DNA from: an uncultured Lachnoanaerobaculum sp.
Lineage (GTDB): Bacteria > Bacillota > Clostridia > Lachnospirales > Lachnospiraceae
DNA length: 44,133 bases
Direction of reading: 5' to 3'
NCBI RefSeq assembly: GCF_938015485.1
Contig: NZ_CALLVU010000050.1
Span: 1 to 44,133 of the forward strand
The position numbers and the translations under genes were made by a program. The notes under the pieces are model-generated. The model saw nothing but the letters and a program-made list of their open reading frames with translations. It ran no database searches and was not told where the DNA came from. The stretch's first letter is position 1; the number at the start of each line of letters is the position of its first letter. Positions 25,429-32,810 of this stretch are shown piece after piece.

Positions 25429-27906
25429 TCACTTTTTATCTTTTCCTGTCTCACTTAATTTTGTTGTAATCAGTGAGTACAGTTTTGTATTTTTAGGAAA
25501 CTGATCTATAAAAGGTACAATGGTATTTCCATAAAAGATTAAACCTTCTCCCTCATTACTGTTAGTTACATACGAAAGCTGGTGCTTTGAAATATTAAGC
25601 TTCTTAGCCAGTGTATCTCTATCCGTTCCCGCCTGATTAAGCATTAAAATAAAGTCTGTATTATCAAAGATATTTTCAATCTCCGGACTTGCAAGAAGAT
25701 CCTTGATATTTTGTGTTAAGCCTGTCGGCATACCTCCCCACTTCCTAAAACGCTTCCAGATTTCTATAGAATAGTTGGCTGTTTGCGGTTCTTTTAAAAG
25801 AAGGTGAAATTCATCAACGAAATATCTTGTTGCTTTTTTACTTGCCCTATTTATTGTTACTCTGTTCCAAACCTGATCTTGTATTATTAACATTCCTATT
25901 TTTTTAAGCTGTTTCCCAAGTTCTTTAATGTCATAGCAAACCACCCTGTTGTTTGTGTCTACATTCGTTCTGTGATTAAATACATTAAGGCTTCCCTTTA
26001 CATAGATCTCCATCTCTACCGCAAGTTTCTTTCCTATTTTCTCCTCCTGTTTTCTAAGAAGATTATATAAATCTTCAAGTATAGGCATATTTTCAGGTAT
26101 CGGATTTTCAAAATAGGCTTTATAAAGAATTGGCAAGCACCTGTCAATAACTGAGATTTCTTCCGCACTTAGCTTTTTCTCTCCAACTACAAGTTCAAAA
26201 AGGGACAGTATAAAATCAGATTTTAATGACAACGGATTATCTTCATCTGCATAGTCGGTGTTGATATCAAGGGGATTTATATAGTCTTTTGAAATAGGTG
26301 ATATTTTAATAACCTGACCTTTTAAGGCATTAACAAGCGGAGAATATTCAGCCTCAGGATCTGCAATAATAATATCATCATCAGTAATCAGGAAAGCATT
26401 GGTAATCTCTCTCTTTGCCGCAAAAGATTTTCCGCTACCCGGTGTTCCAAGTATCAGCCCGTTCGGATTTTTAAGTTTCTTTCTGTCAGCCATGATAATA
26501 TTTCTACTTAAAGCATTTAAACCGTAATATAGACTTTCACCCTTAATAAAGAGTTCCTCCGTTGTAAAGGGAATAAATATAGCCACCGAACTTGTGGTAA
26601 GTCCTCTTTCTATTTCCACCTCATTTATTCCAAGCGGAAGGCTTGCAACAAGCCCCTGTTCCTGCCTGTAGTTTAAGTTTTTAAGGTTACAGTTGTGCCT
26701 GTTTGCAATAGATTTTAGTGTAAATACGGTATTTTCAAGCTTAGTCCTACTTTTACCTGTACTCATAATAAGGATCGTTACTAAAAACATCTTTTCATCA
26801 TGATTTTGAAGCTCAGAAAGTAAGTTCTTTGCCTCCGCTCCATAAGTTACAAGATCACTTGGCAGGATATCTATATCATACCCTGCTCTTATTGCTTTTT
26901 TATTTTCCTCAAGTTTCATTTTATCAAGGTCGGTTATTTTTCTTTTTATATTTTTAATCGCTTCCATCCTATCAACAGCTTTGATATGAAAGGTAACGAT
27001 CATATTTTCTTCCACCTCTAAAAATTCTGAAAGCATTTCATCCTTTATATCCGATGCTAAAATCTGTAGAAAGTTTACCTCTGCAAATACTTCTCCCATC
27101 TTAAAATAGGTAGGCTTTGAAAAATTAAAGGAAGTCGGTACAATATATTCCTTTGTTGTAAGTCCGCTGTATTTCAAATCTTCAAAGTTAAAAATAAACC
27201 TGTCCTCAGGATTTAATATATCATGAATGACTTTTAAGCGTTCTTCTCCGTCAAGTACATAGCCCTTTACACCCATCTGCCTAAAATTATTTAATATATC
27301 CGATTCTATTCTCTCCAGTCTGCTTTTTGCCTGTTTTAAATCCTCAGCTTCTATGGTAAAGGTTAAATACATATTTTTTGACAGTCCGTTATTTCCCTTG
27401 CTACTTTGATTTAGGAGCATTTGTCTGTATTCATTTCTTATCTCATTAAAATCATCCTCGGTTTCTTTGATATTAATAAGCTCTTTCCTTTCTTCATTTT
27501 CACCTATACTGTTAATATAGTTAAACTCCACTTCCACACTTGAATCAAAGAAATTAAGAAAGGAAGAAAAGTCGGCAAATATCCCCTCCTGATCCTCTTC
27601 TTCCATAAGCCTGTAATTAATATCAAAAAAGCGAATGGTTTTATTGTATTTATCCTTTTTAACCTGACAGATCCCGTCCTTTAACATTCTTTTATAGGGA
27701 ATTGTATCCTGTACCGTTTCCTTTTTCTTAGACTTTATCAGAAAGGGAAACCATCCCTTTTTTATGAATGATTCCCCGTCTTTTTTATTGCCTGTATTCT
27801 TTCTGCTTAACTTTCTTAACTCGGATAATTCCTTACTGTTTTTCCTAAGCTCCATTTCATCCCTTTGTATTCTTTGCTCTTGTTTTTTCTTCTTCTCCTT
27901 ATTCAA
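25429..27906 (-). CDS. VirB4/TraE-family conjugation ATPase
   Basis: This 825-residue ATPase of the VirB4 type powers the transfer channel. Walker A is LGTPGSGKSFAAKREI (about residues 485-500) and Walker B is RYFVDEFHLLL (about 692-702); the arginine-rich IEIWKRFRKWGG and LTQNIKDLLASPE motifs follow. The first 60 residues are very basic. The start is TTG with GGAGG in front and overlaps the end of the PrgI gene by 8 bases. It lies in the order PrgI - VirB4 - CD1108 seen in Tn1549-like elements. The frame is complete and the motifs intact. Confidence 0.92.
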   Translation of the reverse strand: MNKEKKKKQEQRIQRDEMELRKNSKELSELRKLSRKNTGNKKDGESFIKKGWFPFLIKSKKKETVQDTIPYKRMLKDGICQVKKDKYNKTIRFFDINYRLMEEEDQEGIFADFSSFLNFFDSSVEVEFNYINSIGENEERKELINIKETEDDFNEIRNEYRQMLLNQSSKGNNGLSKNMYLTFTIEAEDLKQAKSRLERIESDILNNFRQMGVKGYVLDGEERLKVIHDILNPEDRFIFNFEDLKYSGLTTKEYIVPTSFNFSKPTYFKMGEVFAEVNFLQILASDIKDEMLSEFLEVEENMIVTFHIKAVDRMEAIKNIKRKITDLDKMKLEENKKAIRAGYDIDILPSDLVTYGAEAKNLLSELQNHDEKMFLVTILIMSTGKSRTKLENTVFTLKSIANRHNCNLKNLNYRQEQGLVASLPLGINEVEIERGLTTSSVAIFIPFTTEELFIKGESLYYGLNALSRNIIMADRKKLKNPNGLILGTPGSGKSFAAKREITNAFLITDDDIIIADPEAEYSPLVNALKGQVIKISPISKDYINPLDINTDYADEDNPLSLKSDFILSLFELVVGEKKLSAEEISVIDRCLPILYKAYFENPIPENMPILEDLYNLLRKQEEKIGKKLAVEMEIYVKGSLNVFNHRTNVDTNNRVVCYDIKELGKQLKKIGMLIIQDQVWNRVTINRASKKATRYFVDEFHLLLKEPQTANYSIEIWKRFRKWGGMPTGLTQNIKDLLASPEIENIFDNTDFILMLNQAGTDRDTLAKKLNISKHQLSYVTNSNEGEGLIFYGNTIVPFIDQFPKNTKLYSLITTKLSETGKDKK

Positions 27907-28288
27907 TTCTTCTCCTCCTATTACCCTTTAAGCCGGACTTATTTATAGTTATTTTATCTTTTATTTTATCTTTCTTATCAGTGTTATAAATGCTTTTTAT
28001 CTTATATACCCTTATCTTTTCAGCCTTATGAAACCTTACTATATATGCCAAATGCTTTTCAAATGGCAGGTTATCTTTTTCATAAAGCGTTGCAAACAAA
28101 ATCGGAAGTACTACTATACTCATCAGTATCATTGAAATATCCGTACTTAAAAAGTTTTTACATAACAGATAAACAGGAAAACCTAATAATCCTGCTATAC
28201 CAAAGCCGATCAGCTGCCTTTTAGTAAGGTTAAGGGCTACCTTTGTTTTTACTTTGCTAAGATCCTTCGGTACTTTTACATATGCCAT
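27899..28288 (-). CDS. PrgI-family conjugation membrane protein
   Basis: This 129-residue protein begins MAYVKVPKDLSKVKTKVALN, typical for PrgI/TcpE-like proteins, and has two membrane spans (RQLIGFGIAGLLGFPVYLLC, about 25-44; ISMILMSIVVLPILFATLYE, about 52-71). The KDNLPFEKHLAYIVRF signature follows, then a basic cytoplasmic tail. It is part of the mating channel core and lies directly before VirB4. It overlaps its neighbours on both sides by a few bases, showing tight coupling. Confidence 0.88.
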   Translation of the reverse strand: MAYVKVPKDLSKVKTKVALNLTKRQLIGFGIAGLLGFPVYLLCKNFLSTDISMILMSIVVLPILFATLYEKDNLPFEKHLAYIVRFHKAEKIRVYKIKSIYNTDKKDKIKDKITINKSGLKGNRRRRIE

Positions 28289-28569
28289 AAACTTTTCTCC
28301 CTTGATTTTTCGCTATTTGAAAGCGCTTCTATATGTTCCCAAAGTGAGATGATTTCCTCTTTTACCTTATCTAATTCTTCTGCAAGTTCAAAATCAGCTT
28401 TACATAAGATATTTTTACCATCTTTTATTTTTACAAAGTCAAAATCTTTATCTAAAGGTACTGATGTAACCTGCTTTTTTCTGCTTACAATCTTTACAAG
28501 TAACACTCCTATAAAAAGCATTACTCCCGTTCCTAATATTATTCTCATTTTCATATTTAATATTTTCAT
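28276..28569 (-). CDS. small single-span membrane protein of the transfer operon
   Basis: This is a 97-residue protein with one N-terminal membrane span (MRIILGTGVMLFIGVLLVKIV, residues 7-27) and a charged cytoplasmic part ending in a helical ELAEELDKVKEEIISLWEHIE. I do not recognise a named family; short proteins sit at this place between TrbL-like and PrgI genes in relatives. GGGAGG lies six bases before the ATG, and it overlaps PrgI by 13 bases. Confidence 0.75.
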   Translation of the reverse strand: MKILNMKMRIILGTGVMLFIGVLLVKIVSRKKQVTSVPLDKDFDFVKIKDGKNILCKADFELAEELDKVKEEIISLWEHIEALSNSEKSREKSLWHM

Positions 28570-28635
28570 TGCTACCTCCCGGTACTTATATTTTTACTTA
28601 AACCTACTGTTTTAATTTCATCATTTCAATCTTTT

Positions 28636-28660
28636 ACTTTTGCTCATTTTGAACAAAAGT
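28636..28660 (-). repeat. hairpin repeat, copy C (after the trbL-like gene)
   Basis: ACTTTTG (28636-28642) and CAAAAGT (28654-28660) form a 7-base stem around the conserved core GCTCATTTTGAAC. Two other copies stand at 30178-30204 and 30387-30413; their stems differ but remain paired. Confidence 0.6.
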
Positions 28661-28663
28661 CAT

Positions 28664-29527
28664 CTAATGACTGTTAAGAATAGCCTTTGCTATACTTCCA
28701 GACTTCATCATCATTACTCCAAGTATCAGTCCGTATGCCAGCACCTTTAAAATACTTACATGAATATCCGTAAAGTTTACGGTTTTTACAAGTACCGCAT
28801 AGATCCCGAAAAAGATTAAAATAAACAGTCCTTGAAGTCCAAGTGCAAACAAACTTTTTATATAATTTGTTCCTATACTGCTCCATTCCTTATTTCCCAT
28901 TGTGGCAAAAGGAATAGCGGCTACGGAACAGTAAATATAAATTTCAATCATTCTTCCGTATAAGATTACTGTAATTAAAACAGAAAGTATTGTTAAAGAG
29001 ATTTTAACAAGTCCTGTCTCAAGTGAAATTCCGATGAGTGTTCCAACACTTTTCTCTTTTAGGGCATCAACCATAGCATCAAAATCTCCCGGTGCAATAT
29101 TCGCACTGCTTCCCACAACTCCGGCTGCCTTTCCTACCATGTCCTGTGCAACATCAAAGACCGCCATGGAAAACTCAAAAGCGTGGGATACAAGCCATAC
29201 AGCTATCCACATCTTTATGATGTATTTGAAAAACTCAAAGGTATCCGTATCATGCATGGAGTTTTTTTGCATTACCACTTGAATTAATTCCATACAACAG
29301 ATTGCTGTAAGGATTATTACTGCTATGGGTAAAACAACATTTTCATTGATTGATTTTATGAAGGCAAATACCTCCGAGTTCCATGAACTCGGAGTTTTAC
29401 CAACCTCTCTGGCAACTGTTCCCACTTTCTCATTAATATCTAAAAGCATTGCCGAGAGATTATCCTTAATTACATCAATCATGATATTCTTGAAAAACTC
29501 ATCTATTTTTCCAAATAAATCCAACAT
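28664..29527 (-). CDS. TrbL/VirB6-like multi-pass conjugation membrane protein
   Basis: This protein of about 287 residues has 6-7 membrane spans, including VVLPIAVIILTAICCMELIQ, IWIAVWLVSHAFEFSMAVF and ISLTILSVLITVILYGRMIE. The family signature of the ICE TrbL/CD0411 group is visible (GKTPSSWNSEVFAF, then a conserved E-L-I). It is the central channel protein of the conjugation machine. I take ATG 29527, just after the Maff2 stop, since a TTG at 29548 has no ribosome site; translation is probably coupled. A strong inverted repeat (29370-29392) lies inside the coding part. Confidence 0.85.
   Translation of the reverse strand: MLDLFGKIDEFFKNIMIDVIKDNLSAMLLDINEKVGTVAREVGKTPSSWNSEVFAFIKSINENVVLPIAVIILTAICCMELIQVVMQKNSMHDTDTFEFFKYIIKMWIAVWLVSHAFEFSMAVFDVAQDMVGKAAGVVGSSANIAPGDFDAMVDALKEKSVGTLIGISLETGLVKISLTILSVLITVILYGRMIEIYIYCSVAAIPFATMGNKEWSSIGTNYIKSLFALGLQGLFILIFFGIYAVLVKTVNFTDIHVSILKVLAYGLILGVMMMKSGSIAKAILNSH
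29370..29392. repeat. perfect 10-base inverted repeat inside the trbL-like gene
   Basis: CTCCGAGTTC and GAACTCGGAG are separated by three bases. It codes for PSSWNSE of the conserved GxTPxxWN region. It is stronger than codon need would give and may fold in the mRNA. Confidence 0.5.
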
Positions 29528-29528
29528 C

Positions 29529-29744
29529 TTAATTAAGTACAGTAGCAAGTAGCGGAATCAGTTTTAGCCCTATTAAAACTATTCCTCCCCCTGCCATAAG
29601 CTGCTTTATTCCCTGTGATTTCGCTCCGGGGTTGTCATTTCCATAACCTTCAAGCAGGTTTATGACTCCCCATGCTCCAAGTCCTGCCCCTATTGCTGTT
29701 ACCAAAATCTTTAATACATCTACCGCCTGTGTAAAAAATGCCAT
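29529..29744 (-). CDS. Maff2-family small membrane protein
   Basis: This 71-residue protein begins MAFFTQAVDVLKILVTAIGA and carries two hydrophobic spans (ILVTAIGAGLGAWGVINLLE and LMAGGGIVLIGLKLIPLL), a clear match to the Maff2 family and similar to VirB2-type pilin-like subunits. It starts in the overlap TAATG with the SSB gene and ends just before the TrbL-like gene. It is probably a small membrane subunit of the transfer channel; its mature role is not established. Confidence 0.9.
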   Translation of the reverse strand: MAFFTQAVDVLKILVTAIGAGLGAWGVINLLEGYGNDNPGAKSQGIKQLMAGGGIVLIGLKLIPLLATVLN

Positions 29745-30067
29745 TATTCTTCCTCCTCATTTACTGTCTTATCTGCCTTGTTAAGATGTTTTACAATAAA
29801 GTTTCTATAACTTTTATCTTCCTTTTTAACCTCTTTAAAATAGCCGAAAACATGAATAAAATCCCCTTTTTCAAAGTCCTTCGTAAGCTCGGCTTTTTCA
29901 CCGTAAACATTACAATTTATGTATTCCTTCTTTTTTTCTCCTACCTTTCCCATCTTTCTAAAGAGGGTAAAATTAGCAGCTTTAACTTCGCCGTCCTTAC
30001 CCTTAATAACTTTTATCTCTACTTCATTAATCAGATTTCCGTTGATGTTAAGCATTTCTTTTTGCAT
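29744..30067 (-). CDS. small SSB-like OB-fold protein of the transfer operon
   Basis: This 107-residue protein starts MQKEMLNINGNLINEVEIK. The start ATG 30067 is marked by GGAG seven bases upstream; the open frame to 30190 runs through a terminator hairpin and is unlikely to be used. It shows the beta-strand pattern of an SSB (AANFTLFRKMGKV, KKEYINCNVYGEKAELTKDF, KGDFIHVFGYFKEV). It is a second SSB paralogue beside the longer one at 5.8 kb, and lacks that protein's extra domain and shared C-terminal motif. It probably binds the transferred strand near the channel. Confidence 0.8.
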   Translation of the reverse strand: MQKEMLNINGNLINEVEIKVIKGKDGEVKAANFTLFRKMGKVGEKKKEYINCNVYGEKAELTKDFEKGDFIHVFGYFKEVKKEDKSYRNFIVKHLNKADKTVNEEEE

Positions 30068-30098
30068 ATAATTTCTCCATTTTCTATTTGATTTAATC

Positions 30099-30138
30099 AA
30101 AAAAAGACCACAACTTCTTTTAAATTTGTCATAGTCTT
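30099..30138 (-). terminator. terminator-like hairpin in front of the small SSB gene
   Basis: On the minus strand AAGACTA...ACAA (30138-30126) pairs with TTGTGGTCTT (30113-30104), seven plus three bases with a bulge, and is followed by seven T (30105-30099). It stands 31 bases before the SSB ATG, leaving no room for a promoter. Confidence 0.5.
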
Positions 30139-30177
30139 GTCTATATTTTTTATATTTAATTTTATCGCTTTCATTCA

Positions 30178-30204
30178 GACTTCTGCTCATTTTGAACTGA
30201 AGTC
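30178..30204 (-). repeat. hairpin repeat, copy A
   Basis: GACTTC (30178-30183) and GAAGTC (30199-30204) form a 6-base stem around the same core GCTCATTTTGAAC as the copies at 28636 and 30387. The region 30191-30395 holds no supported gene: it contains this repeat, a terminator at 30256-30287 and a possible 15-codon peptide ending in that terminator. Confidence 0.6.
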
Positions 30205-30255
30205 GGAGGGCTTCTTACCCTTGCTTTCACTTAACCATTTCTCCTTTTCTTCAAC

Positions 30256-30287
30256 AAAAAAAGACTAAGATTTGATTTATCTTAATC
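30256..30287 (-). terminator. intrinsic terminator between traG and the small SSB gene
   Basis: On the minus strand GATTAAGAT (30287-30279) pairs with ATCTTAGTC (30271-30263) over nine bases including one G-U, followed by seven T (30262-30256). It lies about 110 bases after the traG stop. A possible leader peptide (MRIKKAGKRLGKVKD) would end within the 5' arm; no good ribosome site is seen for it. Confidence 0.6.
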
Positions 30288-30386
30288 CTTTACTTTGCCC
30301 AACCTCTTCCCTGCTTTTTTAATTCTCATTTCTATCTTTTCTCATTCATCCATTTACTAATCCTTTCAAAAATTCGGTTTGATATT

Positions 30387-30413
30387 AACTTCTGCTCATT
30401 TTGAACTAAAGTT
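30387..30413 (-). repeat. hairpin repeat, copy B (over the traG stop codon)
   Basis: AACTTC (30387-30392) and AAAGTT (30408-30413) pair with one G-U in the minus-strand RNA, around the core GCTCATTTTGAAC. The traG stop TGA is inside the core. Confidence 0.6.
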
Positions 30414-32066
30414 ATCCCGAGTTTGCCTATCAACCTCCACTACTTTTACCCTCATTTCTTCTTTTAAGTTGACCTTATCTCTTCTTTTTAAATATTTTTC
30501 TATATCAAAGGCATTTTTCTTGTTGTAGTCTGAAAGCAGCTTATAATTTTTATGCTTTGTAATATCGAACTTATCTGAATAAAAAGGTCTTGCTCCTCTT
30601 ATCTCCAGTATGCACTTCCCACCGTCCATCACTTTAAGTTCATCCCTGCTCATCAGTTCCTTTCCAAGCTTTTGATAGTTCAGTCCGAAAGATTTTTGAT
30701 TTGACCTTGTTTCCGATGTGTTATACAGGTCTATGGTTTCTTTTCCTAAGTTCTCGGACAACTCCTTTATGGTTGTTCCTTCCTTTCCACCCAAAAATAA
30801 TTCACTATCACAATTGCCTGAAATCGTATCGGCATTATCTTTATATATAGCTTTAAGTTGTGATTTTGCCTGAAGGATTATGCTTGCAGATATTTCTCTT
30901 GAACGAATGGTTGCTATTAACTTTTCAAACTTTGGAATCTGACCGATGTTACTGAACTCATCCAGTAAACACCTTACATGAACGGGAAGTCTGCCGCCAT
31001 AGACATCATCCGCCTTATCACAAAGTAGATTAAATAGCTGAGTATACATCATTGCCACTACAAAGTTAAATGTGTCATCGGTATCGGATATGATAATAAA
31101 TAAGGCTGTTTTTTTATCTCCTATAGTATCTAAGCCCATCTCATCATACTCCATAAGGTTTTTAAGCTCCTCAATATCAAATGGAGCAAGCCTTGCACCA
31201 CAGCTTATAAGAATCGATTTTGCAGTTTTTCCCGCAGCAAGCTTGTATTTACGGTATTGCTTTACCGCAAAGTGGTTTGGTTTTTCTTTTTCCAGTGCAT
31301 CAAAGATATAGTCAACGGCATTTTTAAAGTTTTCATCTTCTTCTCTTACTTCACTGGCATCAATAAAGGCAAGCAGTGTTTCAAAGTTTTGCTCTTCCTC
31401 CGGTGCTTCATAGTAAAGATATCCAATAAGTGCAGTATAATACAGTCGTTCTGCTTTACACCAAAAATCTTCAGTAGATTTTTCTCCTTCTCCCTTTGTG
31501 TTTGCCATAATCGTCTGTACCAGTTTTAGAATATCTTTTTCACTTCTTAAATATGCAAATGGATTGTAGTGCATGGATTTTTTGAAATTTATAGTATTTA
31601 GCACTTTAATATCATATCCGTTTTTCTCCAGCATCTTTCCGCACTCTACAAGAACAGTACCCTTAGGATCTGTTACAACATAGGATGAGTGCATTTGCAT
31701 AAGATTAGGTTTTAGAAAAAATCTGGTCTTTCCGCTTCCTGAGCCTCCCACCACAAGTATATTTTTATTCCTTGCATATTTAGGGTTTTTAGGTCTACCA
31801 TTCATGGTAAGTCTTTCCGTATCAGTTAAAAGTATGTTGTTTTCAAACTTCTCATCTACATACGGCTCTATATCTTTTGAGTTCCCCCATCGGGCTGAAC
31901 CATATTCTTTGCCTTGTCTAAACTTCTTGGCATTTTTTCCTTTGGTGTAGACAATTACTTTGATTAGGGCTGCTACTATTATTCCCACCATTATATCTAT
32001 TAAATGAATACTTGGAATAAAACTTATTTTACCAATTTCTAAAATCGCCTTAAAAATCTTATCCAA
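30396..32066 (-). CDS. VirD4/TraG-family coupling protein (PcfC-like)
   Basis: From a TTG at 32066, with GGTGGAG five bases upstream, the product has 556 residues: one membrane span (IDIMVGIIVAALIKVIVYTKG, about 24-44), EYGSARWG, Walker A GGSGSGKTRFF (about 106-116), VVTDPKGTVL and Walker B LLDEFSNIGQIPKFEKLIATI. It recruits the relaxase-DNA complex to the channel. The same frame is open upstream to about 32240 and encodes what relatives have at their N-terminus (KKKFVIQNLPYLFLFY), a further membrane segment. At the expected start, five bases after AAGGAGGGG, the codon is ACG instead of ATG (32222-32220). The natural start may therefore be mutated and the shorter TTG form used. The ATPase domain is intact. 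Confidence 0.85.
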   Translation of the reverse strand: MDKIFKAILEIGKISFIPSIHLIDIMVGIIVAALIKVIVYTKGKNAKKFRQGKEYGSARWGNSKDIEPYVDEKFENNILLTDTERLTMNGRPKNPKYARNKNILVVGGSGSGKTRFFLKPNLMQMHSSYVVTDPKGTVLVECGKMLEKNGYDIKVLNTINFKKSMHYNPFAYLRSEKDILKLVQTIMANTKGEGEKSTEDFWCKAERLYYTALIGYLYYEAPEEEQNFETLLAFIDASEVREEDENFKNAVDYIFDALEKEKPNHFAVKQYRKYKLAAGKTAKSILISCGARLAPFDIEELKNLMEYDEMGLDTIGDKKTALFIIISDTDDTFNFVVAMMYTQLFNLLCDKADDVYGGRLPVHVRCLLDEFSNIGQIPKFEKLIATIRSREISASIILQAKSQLKAIYKDNADTISGNCDSELFLGGKEGTTIKELSENLGKETIDLYNTSETRSNQKSFGLNYQKLGKELMSRDELKVMDGGKCILEIRGARPFYSDKFDITKHKNYKLLSDYNKKNAFDIEKYLKRRDKVNLKEEMRVKVVEVDRQTRDNFSSK

Positions 32067-32222
32067 AATATCTCCACCTATATAACTTCTGACATGTGCT
32101 GATAGGATGTTTCCCGGATAAAATAAAAAGAGATAAGGTAAGTTTTGAATTACAAACTTTTTCTTATCTCTTATATGAAATATATTTTTTATATCTTTCA
32201 GTATTGCTTCTAATATCTTCGT
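32067..32222 (-). other. in-frame N-terminal extension of the coupling protein, start codon apparently lost
   Basis: Fifty-two open codons connect to the coupling protein frame. They encode a charged start (ILEAILKDIKNIFHIRDKKK) and the family-typical NLPYLFLFYPGNIL membrane segment. The expected start, with a strong ribosome site AAGGAGGGG just upstream and only 14 bases after the pcfB stop, is ACG. A T-to-C change would explain it. Confidence 0.55.
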
Positions 32223-32236
32223 ATTTACCCCTCCTT

Positions 32237-32722
32237 CTACAAACTCTGTTCTTTAAGCTTTTCTTTGATTTTATCTTTCTTAGGTGCGTTTTTTACCTTT
32301 TCTTTGAATTGATTTAGTTTACCCATTACCGATTCTCTTTTCTTATTCTTTCCGGCAAATTTTTCTACTGCTTCCTTAAACGCCTGCTCCATAACCTTTT
32401 CATCCTTTGCCTGAAAGAAGATGATATTATTTCCTGTAGTAAGATCTTTTTTTATACTGAATTTTACTCCGTTTTTATTTAGCTCTCTTTTTAAGCCTTT
32501 AAAATCAAGGTCATTTAGTTCTAAGGTTTCAACCTTCCCTTTCTTCACCAACTCTTTTACGGTTGTAGGTTTCTTTTCTTCTATAAACTCCTTTAAACTT
32601 TTCCCTTTTTTGGCTGCCATATTTAACATTTTTTTCATAAGGTCTATTACCATTTTGGCAGATTTTATATTTCCACTTTTTACTATAGCAATAACTTGTC
32701 TGTTTACTTCTTCATTGATCAA
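32237..32722 (-). CDS. PcfB-family (DUF3801) accessory factor of the coupling protein
   Basis: This 161-residue protein starts at TTG 32722 (GGGAGG seven bases upstream), giving MINEEVNRQVIAIVKSGNIK as in PcfB relatives; the ATG at 32740 overlaps the ribosome site. The body fits DUF3801 (AKMVIDLMKKML, KGKSLKEFIEEKKPTTVKEL, the GLKRELNKNGVKFSI region and FFQAKDEKVMEQAF). In pCF10 PcfB works with the coupling protein PcfC to dock substrates. Its tail bears ESVMGKLNQFKEKV, the motif shared with the SSB-like protein, the giant helicase and the coiled-coil protein. It lies 28 bases after a terminator hairpin and 14 bases before the coupling protein's expected start. Confidence 0.85.
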   Translation of the reverse strand: MINEEVNRQVIAIVKSGNIKSAKMVIDLMKKMLNMAAKKGKSLKEFIEEKKPTTVKELVKKGKVETLELNDLDFKGLKRELNKNGVKFSIKKDLTTGNNIIFFQAKDEKVMEQAFKEAVEKFAGKNKKRESVMGKLNQFKEKVKNAPKKDKIKEKLKEQSL

Positions 32723-32750
32723 TAGTTTACCTCCCTTCATCTATTACAAG

Positions 32751-32783
32751 AAAAAAGGTAGTTAGATTTTACTCTAATTACCT
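32751..32783 (-). terminator. intrinsic terminator between the KilA-N gene and pcfB
   Basis: On the minus strand AGGTAATTAGA (32783-32773) pairs with TCTAACTACCT (32766-32756) with one mismatch, followed by about six T (32756-32751). It would end the KilA-N transcript 28 bases after its stop, but leaves only 28 bases before pcfB. Its first arm is identical to that of the hairpin before topB. Confidence 0.7.
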
Positions 32784-32810
32784 CTTTACAGGATTCTTTT
32801 AAGATTCATT

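Noticed and set aside
30067..30190. Longer start for the small SSB protein at the ATG of 30190
   Set aside because: The extension runs through a terminator hairpin and lacks a ribosome site, whereas ATG 30067 has GGAG at the right distance and fits SSB length.
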